The notes: generated from the sequence alone by a model not told the origin. A stretch of 64,000 bases of DNA from Clostridiales bacterium (GCA_016281915.1 JAEEJO010000045.1:1-64000); one strand, 5' to 3'. Shown: positions 1 to 7,280, numbered from the stretch's first letter. Program-made: numbers and translations.

Positions 1-408
1 TCGGAATTCGTTCTTCGGGCCGTCCTTGTGCCAGGTATAGCGCCAGCCGAAACCGGAGCCTTTTTTGAAGCCGAAAGGCACGATCTTTTTCATCAGCGGA
101 AGGAAGAACGACTTTTTCGCAAGCTTTTGCATCCCCGACGGGTCGAGAAACTTCCACATCTCCTCCGAAACGGTACGATACGCTTCCTCATCGCTCTTCC
201 CGTGCTTTTGCAGGACTTCGTAAAGCGCGATTGAGGTCAGGATCTGCGCCATATGTTTATAGTTTCCCTTGTCGCAGTACCCCTTTTCCTCTTCGATCAG
301 CTCCTCCATACGGGCGTAAACGTCCTTCTGAACGTCAGCCGTCAGGGTCGGAAAATAGTTTTGATAACGGCTGACAGCGACGAGAGATTCGGGTTTATAC
401 TCTTTCAT
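1..408 (-). CDS. ATC hydrolase-like protein (partial, N-terminal part)
   Basis: An open frame enters from beyond position 1 and starts at the ATG at 408 (complement), giving 136 visible residues beginning MKEYKPESLVAV. An AGGAG ribosome site lies at about 420-424. The visible part, with a helical charged N-terminus and a GSGFGWRYTWH segment near the cut, resembles the family named after L-2-amino-thiazoline-4-carboxylic acid hydrolase. Most members of that family have no proven substrate, so the name marks similarity only. The C-terminal part lies outside the window. A consensus promoter and a GTTAG-N6-CTAAC palindrome sit directly upstream, which suggests control by the same regulator as the metal transport genes at 4-8 kb. 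Confidence 0.6.
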   Translation of the reverse strand, partial: MKEYKPESLVAVSRYQNYFPTLTADVQKDVYARMEELIEEEKGYCDKGNYKHMAQILTSIALYEVLQKHGKSDEEAYRTVSEEMWKFLDPSGMQKLAKKSFFLPLMKKIVPFGFKKGSGFGWRYTWHKDGPKNEFR

Positions 409-450
409 TATCTCAAAGTCTCCTGTTAGAGCTCATATAGGTCACATATA

Positions 451-466
451 GTTAGCCGATACTAAC
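451..466. promoter_or_regulatory. Palindromic operator GTTAG-N6-CTAAC (site 1)
   Basis: GTTAG (451-455) and CTAAC (462-466) form a perfect inverted repeat with a 6-nt spacer. It lies just downstream of the -10 box of the minus-strand promoter at 477-505, roughly +4 to +20, a position suited to repression. The same arms and spacing occur at 7263-7278 and 8160-8175 before metal transport genes. The half-sites resemble DtxR/IdeR/MntR-family operators, but the regulator is not in the window. Confidence 0.65.
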
Positions 467-476
467 TCATTATTGA

Positions 477-505
477 ATTATAGCACGTCATTTCGGTTTT
501 GTCAA
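477..505 (-). promoter_or_regulatory. Sigma-A promoter of the ATC hydrolase-like gene
   Basis: Read on the minus strand, TTGACA (505-500), a 17-nt spacer and TATAAT (482-477) form a consensus promoter. Transcription would start near 470 and run through the operator into the gene starting at 408. Confidence 0.75.
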
Positions 506-628
506 CCACACAGCGCAACGTTTTGCGTAGTTTTTTCCTTATTCACTATTCGCTCTTCACTAAATCTTTTTTACTCGCGGGATTTTTTGGAAGTAATAGG
601 GAACAGTCTGATGTTTTTACGATCAAAT

Positions 629-660
629 ACCGTTCGATTATGTTTCGGACGGTTTTTTGT
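629..660 (+). terminator. Orphan terminator-like hairpin
   Basis: ACCGTTCGA (629-637) pairs with TCGGACGGT (645-653) around a 7-nt loop, allowing one G-U pair, and runs into a T-rich tail. On the plus strand this is a classic intrinsic terminator shape, but no plus-strand gene precedes it in the window. Confidence 0.5.
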
Positions 661-750
661 TGTCTGCTTATAAGTCTTCTTTTTTACAGAGTCTTTTTAT
701 AATCAGATGAATACGGATATACGAAACCGTAATTTGCTTGAATGAACATC

Positions 751-779
751 TTGAAAAAAAAGCGGACTTGTGGTATAAT
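751..779 (+). promoter_or_regulatory. Sigma-A promoter of the luxS operon
   Basis: TTGAAA (751-756), a 17-nt spacer and TATAAT (774-779). It predicts a 5' leader of about 110 nt before the luxS start at 898. Confidence 0.75.
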
Positions 780-784
780 CAATA

Positions 785-880
785 TGCCGCAACTGAAACA
801 GCCGTTTCGGAAAATGCGCCGATTGCAGCATATTTTACGGGAAAAGTCCGACACGGCATAAAAATATTGCGGCAACTGCA
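785..880 (+). promoter_or_regulatory. Structured luxS 5' leader
   Basis: Two mutually exclusive pairings can be drawn. TGCCGCAA (785-792) is perfectly complementary to TTGCGGCA (867-874). Alternatively, TGCAGC plus ATATTTT (824-836) pairs with AAAATATTGC and CTGCA (861-880). The ribosome site follows at about 884-889. I recognise no known riboswitch class. Confidence 0.35.
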
Positions 881-897
881 TAAAAGGAGAAACTAAA

Positions 898-1422
898 ATG
901 AAGCTGATACAGAGTTTTTCGGTCGATCACACACGCATTATACCCGGTATTTACACAAGCAGAGTAGACCGCTTGGGTGATTATTCCGTTACTACTTATG
1001 ATATCCGTCTCAAAAAACCCAATACCGAGCCCGCGATTGACGTTGCAGCGATGCACTCTCTTGAACATATCATCGCAACGTTTCTTCGCAATGACCCCGA
1101 ATGGCAGGATGAGATCATTTACTGGGGACCTATGGGCTGTCTTACGGGATTTTATCTGATATTAAAGGGCAGCAGACCCTCCTGCGAGCTTTACGGACTT
1201 ATGCTTCGCGCTTTCAGGTCCGTTGCCGACAGCCGTGAGGTTCCAGGCGCCGCCCCGGTAAACTGCGGCAATTACCGCATGCACAATCTTGATATGGCAA
1301 AATATTACGCTGCGGAATTTGTCGCCTATCTTGAATCAAATGCGGAAAACGACGATATTTTTAAGTATCCCGAAGCAGAACGTCACGTTACTGAGAACGG
1401 ACGGCATTTTTACGATTCATGA
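898..1422 (+). CDS. luxS: S-ribosylhomocysteine lyase LuxS
   Basis: LuxS cleaves S-ribosylhomocysteine to homocysteine and DPD, the precursor of autoinducer-2, in the cytosolic activated methyl cycle. The 174-residue length is slightly longer than usual. The metal-binding HSLEH motif lies at residues 53-57 and the catalytic-type Cys at 81 in GPMGCLTGFY. A further Cys at 123 in NCGNY completes the expected ligand set. An AAAGGAG ribosome site precedes the ATG. It is the first gene of a run with the alpha/beta hydrolase and two flavoproteins (gaps 27, overlap 4, 19 nt), so these are probably cotranscribed. No pfs/mtnN homologue is present in the window. Identification is firm. Confidence 0.95.
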   Translation: MKLIQSFSVDHTRIIPGIYTSRVDRLGDYSVTTYDIRLKKPNTEPAIDVAAMHSLEHIIATFLRNDPEWQDEIIYWGPMGCLTGFYLILKGSRPSCELYGLMLRAFRSVADSREVPGAAPVNCGNYRMHNLDMAKYYAAEFVAYLESNAENDDIFKYPEAERHVTENGRHFYDS

Positions 1423-1449
1423 ATTTCATCGAAAAAGGAGAATCAGACA

Positions 1450-2448
1450 ATGATAAAAGAAGAACTTCACCTTACAGATAAATGGGATAAAACTTTTCCC
1501 AAAAGCGACAAAACCAATCATTGCAAGGTAACTTTCGCGAACCGCTACGGCATAACGCTTGCCGCCGATATGTATATGCCGAAAGATGCGAGCGGAAAAC
1601 TTCCCGCGATCGCTGTCTGCGGTCCTTTCGGCGCGGTAAAAGAACAGTGCTCCGGATTATATGCCCAGACGATGGCAGAGTGCGGCTTTCTGACCGTTGC
1701 ATTCGATCCTTCGTTTACCGGAGAAAGCGGAGGCAACGTCCGTTATATGGCATCACCGGATATCAATACAGAAGATTTTATGGCGGCTGTCGATTTCCTC
1801 TCGCTCAATGACAAGGTCGATCCCGACAAGATAGGTATTATAGGCATCTGCGGCTGGGGAGGACTTGCTCTCAATACCGCTGCACTCGATACTCGCATAA
1901 AAGCGACGGTAGTGTCAACAATGTATGATATGACTCGGATCAATGCCAAAGGTTATTTTGATTCTGAGGACAGTGAAGACGCACGCTATGCCAAAAGAGC
2001 AGCCATGTGCGCCCAGAGACTTGAAGATATCAGAAGCGGAGAATACAAGCTCGGCGGCGGCGTTGTAGACCCTCTGCCGGAGGATGCGCCGTTTTTTGTT
2101 AAGGATTACTACGATTATTATAAAACGCCGCGCGGATATCACCCGCGTTCGCTTAACTCAAACGGCGGCTGGAACGTTACGGGCTGCGAGTCTTTTATCA
2201 ATCAGCCCATTCTTTGCTACTCAAACGAGATACGCTCTGCAGTCCTTATTATACATGGTGAAAATGCTCATTCGTGCTATATGGGCAAAGACGCTTATGC
2301 AAATATGGTAAAAGACAGCAAATATACGTCGAATAAAGAGCTGATGATAATCCCCGGTGCTGTCCACACAGATCTTTATGACGGCGGAAACGGAAATTAT
2401 ATCCCGTTTGACAAAATAACACGGTTCATGAAGGAAAATATGAAATGA
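1450..2448 (+). CDS. Alpha/beta hydrolase (dienelactone hydrolase-like)
   Basis: This 332-residue cytosolic protein has the alpha/beta-hydrolase layout: an N-terminal strand region, LPAIAVCGPFG near residue 51, an elbow GICGWGG at 132-138, and a C-terminal catalytic-type His at 306 in IPGAVHTDLYDGG. The usual nucleophile Ser in the elbow is absent; Cys134 is the likely nucleophile if active, as in dienelactone hydrolases, although the spacing is unusual. It belongs to a broad family related to YcjY with unclear substrates. It follows luxS by 27 nt and overlaps the next gene by 4 nt (ATGA), so it is translationally coupled to a flavoprotein. The substrate is unknown. Confidence 0.8.
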   Translation: MIKEELHLTDKWDKTFPKSDKTNHCKVTFANRYGITLAADMYMPKDASGKLPAIAVCGPFGAVKEQCSGLYAQTMAECGFLTVAFDPSFTGESGGNVRYMASPDINTEDFMAAVDFLSLNDKVDPDKIGIIGICGWGGLALNTAALDTRIKATVVSTMYDMTRINAKGYFDSEDSEDARYAKRAAMCAQRLEDIRSGEYKLGGGVVDPLPEDAPFFVKDYYDYYKTPRGYHPRSLNSNGGWNVTGCESFINQPILCYSNEIRSAVLIIHGENAHSCYMGKDAYANMVKDSKYTSNKELMIIPGAVHTDLYDGGNGNYIPFDKITRFMKENMK

Positions 2449-3071
2449 GTAAAGTCTTGCTTATCAACGGCAGTCCGCACACCCGCGGCTGCACCGCTGC
2501 CGCTCTTGAGGAAATGATAAAAGTTTTTCATTCAGAGGGCGTTGAAACAGAGCTTGTAAATATAGGAAATAAAGCGATTCGAGGCTGCATATCGTGCGGC
2601 AGCTGCGAAAAATCGGGCAAATGCGTTTTTGATGACGCAGTCAACGAAGTTGCGCCGAAATTTGAGGCGGCGGACGGACTTGTTATAGGCAGCCCAGTAT
2701 ATTACGGCTCTCCTAACGGCACGTTACTGTCTTTTCTTGACAGACTTTTTTACAGCACTTCGTTTTCAAAGCACTTTAAGATCGGCGCGGCTGTCGTTTC
2801 GTGCAGAAGAGGTGGCAATACCGCAAGCTTTGACGTTCTCAACAAGTATTTTACGATCAGCAGCATGCCCGTTGCGTCGTCAACATACTGGAATCAGGTG
2901 CACGGCTTTACCGCTGAGGACGTAAAAAAAGATCTTGAAGGACTTCAGACGATGCGCAATCTTGCGCGCAATATGGCGTTTTTGATCAGGTCTGTTGCGG
3001 ATGCACGTGAAAAATACGGACTTCCCGCACTTGAAAGAGGAAGCTTTACGAGCTTTCCTGACGGAAAATAA
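2445..3071 (+). CDS. Flavodoxin-fold NAD(P)H-dependent FMN reductase / iron-sulfur flavoprotein-like
   Basis: The 208-residue protein starts with VLLINGSPHTRGCT, the FMN phosphate-binding loop of the flavodoxin-like fold. A cysteine cluster follows at residues 48, 51, 54 and 60 (C-x2-C-x2-C-x5-C), as in iron-sulfur flavoproteins and related NADPH-dependent FMN reductases. GSPVYYGSPNG at about 85-95 is the second flavin loop. It probably transfers electrons in the cytosol, but partner and substrate cannot be read from sequence. It overlaps the upstream hydrolase by 4 nt and precedes a flavin reductase-family gene. Confidence 0.8.
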   Translation: MSKVLLINGSPHTRGCTAAALEEMIKVFHSEGVETELVNIGNKAIRGCISCGSCEKSGKCVFDDAVNEVAPKFEAADGLVIGSPVYYGSPNGTLLSFLDRLFYSTSFSKHFKIGAAVVSCRRGGNTASFDVLNKYFTISSMPVASSTYWNQVHGFTAEDVKKDLEGLQTMRNLARNMAFLIRSVADAREKYGLPALERGSFTSFPDGK

Positions 3072-3090
3072 TCTAACGGAGGATATATAA

Positions 3091-3654
3091 ATGAAAAAAC
3101 AGATCAAAACAACCGAAGCGATTTTTCCCATGCCGGTTCTTCTCATATCAACGTTCAACGATGACGGTACCGTAGATGTTATGAACGCCGCATGGGGCAC
3201 GATGCTTGACAGGGATATGGTGGCGCTGAATCTGACCGAAACTCACACCACGGTTAAAAATATCAAGGCTCGCAAAGGCTTTGTTGTCCATATAGCTGAT
3301 GCCAGACACGTTGCCGAGGCAGACTGGTTCGGCATTGTGAGCGGAGGCGACGATCACGATAAATTCAAAAAATCAGGTATGACGTTCGAAAAATCGGATC
3401 TTGTCGATGCTCCCGTTATCAATGAGCTCCCCATTGCAATCGAATGCGAATTTGTAGAGTATCAGAACGGAACCAACGGTATAGGACTGATAGGAAAAGT
3501 TGTCCGTACTTCGGTAGAAGAGGCGAATTTGAAGGACGGCAAGGTCGATATAGACTCTCTTGAAGCGATTGCGTTCGATCCCTATACTCTCGGCTACTAT
3601 AAAGTAGGCGGAAGAGTAGGAAACGCTTTCAAGGACGGACTTAAGCTGAAATAA
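3091..3654 (+). CDS. Flavin reductase family protein (flavoredoxin-like)
   Basis: This 187-residue protein has the split-barrel FMN-binding layout: FPMPVLLISTFNDDGTVDVMNAAW at the N-terminus, an LTETHTTVKNI segment, and FVVHIADARH, all typical of flavoredoxin-like proteins of anaerobes. It probably binds FMN and passes electrons between NAD(P)H or ferredoxin and an unknown acceptor. A GGAGG ribosome site lies before the ATG, 19 nt after the preceding flavoprotein. A hairpin at 3722-3754 follows and probably ends the luxS transcript. Confidence 0.85.
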   Translation: MKKQIKTTEAIFPMPVLLISTFNDDGTVDVMNAAWGTMLDRDMVALNLTETHTTVKNIKARKGFVVHIADARHVAEADWFGIVSGGDDHDKFKKSGMTFEKSDLVDAPVINELPIAIECEFVEYQNGTNGIGLIGKVVRTSVEEANLKDGKVDIDSLEAIAFDPYTLGYYKVGGRVGNAFKDGLKLK

Positions 3655-3721
3655 CATCGCCTGAAAACTTAAAATCAGGCTGTCGTCTGATCTAAACCGA
3701 CAAATACACAACATAATTAAT

Positions 3722-3754
3722 AATAAACGGTTCCGAAATACGGAGCCGTTTATT
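3722..3754 (+). terminator. Terminator of the luxS operon
   Basis: AATAAACGG-T-TCCG (3722-3735) pairs with CGGA-G-CCGTTTATT (3741-3754) around a 5-nt AAATA loop, 14 bp with one G-U pair. The tail is only moderately T-rich. Confidence 0.6.
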
Positions 3755-3782
3755 GTTCTATATCAAAAAAGGAGGCTAGCCG

Positions 3783-3818
3783 ATGAAAAAATCCTCCGAT
3801 TGTGATAAAACAGGATGA
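3783..3818 (+). CDS. Putative 11-residue leader peptide
   Basis: An AGGAGG-like site (GGAGG at 3771-3775) precedes an ATG at 3783 that opens an 11-codon frame, MKKSSDCDKTG, ending at 3818. The frame runs through the first arm of the inverted repeat at 3793-3850. If translated, ribosomes would disturb that hairpin. The frame may also be chance within a terminator of the opposite strand. Confidence 0.25.
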   Translation: MKKSSDCDKTG

Positions 3819-3850
3819 CCTTAAGGTCAGGATAAAATCACAAACGGAGG
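3793..3850. terminator. Long imperfect inverted repeat; likely terminator of the minus-strand metal operon
   Basis: CCTCCG-A-TTGTGAT (3793-3806) is complementary to ATCACAA-A-CGGAGG (3836-3850 region). The centre is the perfect palindrome GACCTTAAGGTC (about 3817-3828). Read on the minus strand, the structure is followed by ATTTTTT, which fits an intrinsic terminator for the HMA gene that ends at 3901. Read on the plus strand, the GGAGG at 3846-3850 is a ribosome site for the micro-ORF at 3859 and is held inside the stem. Confidence 0.5.
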
Positions 3851-3858
3851 ATATATCT

Positions 3859-3945
3859 ATGAAAAAGAAAACATGGATTTATTTTTTCTCTTTTTGCTTT
3901 TCAGCCGAAAAAACCGTGTTTTTTATACTCTTCGGCAGACATTGA
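3859..3945 (+). CDS. Putative 28-residue hydrophobic peptide
   Basis: GGAGG (3846-3850) lies 8 nt before an ATG at 3859 and a 28-codon frame rich in Phe, starting MKKKTWIYFFSFCFS. It overlaps the 3' end of the HMA gene on the other strand (3901 onward). It could be a small membrane peptide, the remnant of a lost gene, or noncoding. Its ribosome site would be sequestered by the hairpin at 3793-3850. Confidence 0.25.
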   Translation: MKKKTWIYFFSFCFSAEKTVFFILFGRH

Positions 3946-4149
3946 AACGAATGTGTAGCCGGTTTCGGCTATCGCTTTGGCAAGTTTTTCATCGTCTGCT
4001 CCGTCTTCTCTTAAAAACGTTGCTTCACCCGTGTTTTTCGATGCTTTGACCTTTTTCGCATCAGGGTATACTTTTCTTATCGTGTCGCAGATATGCGCCT
4101 CGCACATACCGCACATCATTCCGTCGATTTTTACCGTTATTTTTTTCAT
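3901..4149 (-). CDS. Heavy-metal-associated (HMA) domain protein, CopZ-like
   Basis: This 82-residue protein is a single ferredoxin-like HMA domain with the metal motif GMMCGMCEAH (Cys13 and Cys16) after ITVKIDG. Such domains bind Cu(I), Zn(II) or similar ions and pass them to transporters. It is the last gene of a unit with an ABC ATPase and an FtsX-type permease, 9 nt after the permease, not the usual neighbour of a copper P-type ATPase. That placement suggests it either delivers metal to, or senses metal for, the ABC system. A C-terminal extension, SAEEYKKHGFFG, is not part of the core fold. Confidence 0.85.
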   Translation of the reverse strand: MKKITVKIDGMMCGMCEAHICDTIRKVYPDAKKVKASKNTGEATFLREDGADDEKLAKAIAETGYTFVSMSAEEYKKHGFFG

Positions 4150-4158
4150 CTTTTCCTC

Positions 4159-6546
4159 TCATTCTGCGTTTTTCAACGCTTCTACCATATCTATTTTTCT
4201 GTTTTTACGCGCAACTGCAAATCCGACGATCAATGAAACGCCGAAAGTAAGAAGTATCGATACCGCGTATGTCATCACACCGAGCATCATCTTCATTTCA
4301 TATTCCGATGCGAGCGCCGAAATCAGCAGTTGAAGAGTCATTATACCTGCGGGAAGGCCGAACAGAACGCCTATAACCGTCAGCCATATGTTCTGCGAGA
4401 TCAGCAGATGACCGATCTTTCTGCTTCTGAAACCGAGGACCTTCAGCGTTGCAAGTTCACGCGAACGTTCAACGTAGCTCATTATACCGAGATTATAAAG
4501 CACGACGATGCCGAGAATTACTGCGGCTATAACGAGAACGAATACCATGGTATCCATTATCTCAACAAAACTTCCGAAGCTTTCCATCAGCTGACGTTTG
4601 TCCTGCTTGCCCGAAATAATTCCCGAAGACGCTATCTCGTCGGACCGTTTTTGCGTGTATATTGCTGAAACGCTGTATTCAATGCCGAGCTCATCTGCAA
4701 GAGTGTCCATCATGGTTATGCTTTCCATCATTATTGAACGGTTATACCCAATTACCTTTACGCGGTATGTTTCATCGCTGCCGTATGGCGAAAATTCAAT
4801 GGATTCTCCGATTTTTGCCATGTCGGCAAGACGCAGACAGAGGTAAACGCCCTCGTCGCTCAGATCTATGGGCGAATTGCTTTCATCTATAACATCAAGT
4901 CTGCCGTTGTCGTTATGGATGATGTCGAGCGTTGCCGTGTAGCCGTCGATGCTGATGCCCATATAGCTTTCCCAGTCGCCGTCCAGCGATTCAATAAGCT
5001 CCTTCGCGCTGTCTGACGACGTGTTTTCAACAAGGTTGACCTTCGTTGCATAGTGCGATACTCCGTTATCAAAAAGATCGAGAAATCCTGCCATCGTGTC
5101 CCTCATACCGAGTCCGCCGACAAGAAGTATCATACAGCCCACTATGCCAACAAGCGTCATTGCAAAGCGGCTTTTATGACGCATAAGGTCACGGATGTTC
5201 CACTTCGTGGAGAAGCTCATTTTTCGGAACAACGGAAGGTTCTCAAGGAAAGACTTCGTCATTTTTTTCGGCGTATACGGACGGAGTGAGTCTGCCGCAG
5301 TGCCTTTCAACTGCGCACGGACGGAAAGAAAACTGATAAGCGTAAGCAATATGACCGTTCCTATGATAACAGGACAGCAGAATCCCGGCATTGCCGCAGT
5401 CCAATCGGGCATATCGAAATACGTTCCCATCATGCCGTCTTCGCTCATGATCAGCCTGCAGACAAAATAACCGAGAAAAATGCCCGGAACTGTCCCGACG
5501 ATCCCGATGAAAAGACCGTAAAGCGAGTAGTGGATAATGATAGTTCTGTTTTTGAATCCGAGCGCTTTAAGAATGCCGATCTGTGTTTTTTCGTTCGTCG
5601 CGATCCGGTGCATGGTGGTTACCATTGTAAGGATCGCTATTGCAAGAAACAGCACTGGAAGTATCGACCCCATGGTTTTTCCTTCGGAAGCTTCTCCCAT
5701 TGCTTCTTTATAGACAGTATGATCATCTTTCGGGACCACCATGATCGTTTTACCGAGTTTTTCATTTACCTCGTCTTCAAGCGTCGCCTTGTCAAGACCG
5801 GAAATAATGTTGATCTGAGCAAAGACCCTGTCTGTCTCGGAGTTTATCATTTCGTCAGTCACGAGTTCTTTTGTCTGCGCTTTTGCGGTATCATCGGAAA
5901 GCCCCGTTTTTATCATTTCCTCATATACGGTCTGTACCGCTTTTTCTGTAAGTACGCTTCGCAGTTTCGCCGGTGATATATATGCAAAACCGAAATTATT
6001 GAAATCTGGCATGACCTGATTGCTGTCTGCAACGCATATCATATGTTCTCCTGCCTTGATAAGCCCGACGACTTCTCCCTGGACCTCTGTTCCCTGAAAT
6101 TCGAGATACAGAGTATCTCCGATTTCTATTCCGTTAAGCTCGGCAAATTTGTCCGACAGCCATATCCCGTCGCTCTTTTCGTCGTATTCCGCGCCGCTCA
6201 TCAAAGTGAATACTGATACGGTGTAGTTTTCTGAAACGTCTACCGCAAGAGCTTTTTTGCTTTCTCCTTTCAGATCGAGATTAACTGAAAGAAATCTTGA
6301 AGCTGCGTCAACTCCGTTTATCGAAGATATCTTTTCAAGATCTTCTTTCGTGAATCCCGTTTCGGAAAACAAACGGTAGTCGGCATATAAAGTGTTTTCA
6401 AAAAAACGCGACGTATCATATTCTATCGTTTTCCATTCCATATTGAAGCCGAGAAACATTCCTATCCCGAGCGTCATCATGATTATCATTGAAATAAACT
6501 GAGCTTTATAGCTCCATGCGGTGCGAATCAGTTTTCTTAAAAGCAT
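4159..6546 (-). CDS. ABC transporter permease, MacB/FtsX type with two FtsX domains
   Basis: This 795-residue protein has an N-terminal membrane helix (about residues 14-35), an extracytoplasmic domain, three helices at about 290-420, a second extracytoplasmic domain, and a final group of three helices at about 660-785. This is the duplicated FtsX layout. ILKALGFKNRTI and LKVLGFRSRKI are the conserved cytoplasmic coupling segments. I chose the ATG at 6546, which overlaps the ATPase stop (TGATG), over a GTG at 6552. Systems of this type are usually mechanotransmitters or exporters of peptides and lipids rather than ion pumps. Its operator and the HMA gene nevertheless tie it to metal homeostasis. 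Confidence 0.85.
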   Translation of the reverse strand: MLLRKLIRTAWSYKAQFISMIIMMTLGIGMFLGFNMEWKTIEYDTSRFFENTLYADYRLFSETGFTKEDLEKISSINGVDAASRFLSVNLDLKGESKKALAVDVSENYTVSVFTLMSGAEYDEKSDGIWLSDKFAELNGIEIGDTLYLEFQGTEVQGEVVGLIKAGEHMICVADSNQVMPDFNNFGFAYISPAKLRSVLTEKAVQTVYEEMIKTGLSDDTAKAQTKELVTDEMINSETDRVFAQINIISGLDKATLEDEVNEKLGKTIMVVPKDDHTVYKEAMGEASEGKTMGSILPVLFLAIAILTMVTTMHRIATNEKTQIGILKALGFKNRTIIIHYSLYGLFIGIVGTVPGIFLGYFVCRLIMSEDGMMGTYFDMPDWTAAMPGFCCPVIIGTVILLTLISFLSVRAQLKGTAADSLRPYTPKKMTKSFLENLPLFRKMSFSTKWNIRDLMRHKSRFAMTLVGIVGCMILLVGGLGMRDTMAGFLDLFDNGVSHYATKVNLVENTSSDSAKELIESLDGDWESYMGISIDGYTATLDIIHNDNGRLDVIDESNSPIDLSDEGVYLCLRLADMAKIGESIEFSPYGSDETYRVKVIGYNRSIMMESITMMDTLADELGIEYSVSAIYTQKRSDEIASSGIISGKQDKRQLMESFGSFVEIMDTMVFVLVIAAVILGIVVLYNLGIMSYVERSRELATLKVLGFRSRKIGHLLISQNIWLTVIGVLFGLPAGIMTLQLLISALASEYEMKMMLGVMTYAVSILLTFGVSLIVGFAVARKNRKIDMVEALKNAE

Positions 6547-7247
6547 CACCACTCCACCTCGTCGGCGGAAAGAGGATTTTCCTGCTCCTCAACGGAGCGG
6601 ATCTTTCCGTTCTTTACGCGGATCACAACGTCCGCCATTTTTGCGATATTCTGGTTATGAGTTACTATAACTATCGTTTTTCCAAAGTTTTTCGCCATGT
6701 CGAGAAGCAGCTTGAGCACCATTACGCCGGTTTCCGAATCGAGAGCGCCTGTAGGCTCGTCGCAAAGGATGATCTTCGGATTCTTGCTTAATGCTCTTGC
6801 AATCGAAACACGCTGCTGCTCTCCACCTGAAAGCTCTGCCGGAAAATTGTTCATGTGATCGGAAAGTCCGACTTTTTCTATCATTTCTTTTGCATCAACG
6901 GCATTTTCGGATATTTCCGAAACGAGCTTTACGTTTTCGTATACTGTAAGCGTGGGAATAAGATTGTAAAACTGAAATACAAACCCTACCGTTGAGGCGC
7001 GGAAATCCGCAAGCTCGTTGTCGCTAAGCTTCGATATGTCCTTTCCCGAAACGGTTATTCTTCCCTCGCTCGGACTGTCAAGACCTCCCAGCAGATTAAG
7101 AAGCGTGCTTTTGCCTGCCCCAGAAGGCCCGAGTATGACCACAAATTTTCCCTCGTCAAGTGTAAAGCTCACTCCGTCAAGGGCGTGCAGTTCATGATCA
7201 CCGCTTGTGTAGATTTTCGAAACGTTTTCGAAACTGACGATCTTCAT
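6546..7247 (-). CDS. ABC transporter ATP-binding protein (LolD/MacB class)
   Basis: The 233-residue ATPase shows Walker A GPSGAGKST at residues 40-48, signature LSGGEQQR, and Walker B IILCDEPTGALD, with the ALDSETG segment typical of the LolD/MacB class. It powers the FtsX-type permease encoded next, with which it overlaps. A longer frame opens at 7283, but the ATG at 7247 has a GAGGAGG ribosome site at about 7251-7260. The extension would also translate the palindromic operator at 7261-7280. I saw no clear promoter of its own, so transcription may partly come from the ZIP gene through the hairpin at 7296-7309. Confidence 0.9.
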   Translation of the reverse strand: MKIVSFENVSKIYTSGDHELHALDGVSFTLDEGKFVVILGPSGAGKSTLLNLLGGLDSPSEGRITVSGKDISKLSDNELADFRASTVGFVFQFYNLIPTLTVYENVKLVSEISENAVDAKEMIEKVGLSDHMNNFPAELSGGEQQRVSIARALSKNPKIILCDEPTGALDSETGVMVLKLLLDMAKNFGKTIVIVTHNQNIAKMADVVIRVKNGKIRSVEEQENPLSADEVEW

Positions 7248-7260
7248 TTTTCTCCTCCTC

Positions 7261-7280
7261 TGGTTAGTCTCCGCTAACCA
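7261..7280. promoter_or_regulatory. Palindromic operator GTTAG-N6-CTAAC (site 2)
   Basis: TGGTTAG (7261-7267) and CTAACCA (7274-7280) form a perfect 7-bp inverted repeat around 6 nt, directly upstream of the ribosome site of the ABC ATPase gene. It shares core arms and spacing with the sites at 451 and 8160. Confidence 0.65.

Larger units (their letters stand above)
409..897. other. 489-nt intergenic region between the divergent ATC-like gene and luxS
   Basis: No credible gene was found. The region holds the minus-strand promoter and operator (451-505), two copies of TTCACTA at 542-548 and 556-562 in a low-complexity stretch, a terminator-like hairpin at 629-660 with no recognisable plus-strand gene before it, and the luxS promoter and leader (751-897). 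Short open frames such as 473-673 lack ribosome sites and protein-like composition. Confidence 0.6.

Noticed and set aside
473-702. Two overlapping short plus-strand frames in the first intergenic region
   Set aside because: No ribosome site, biased Phe/Ser/Leu/Cys composition, and they cross the terminator-like hairpin.
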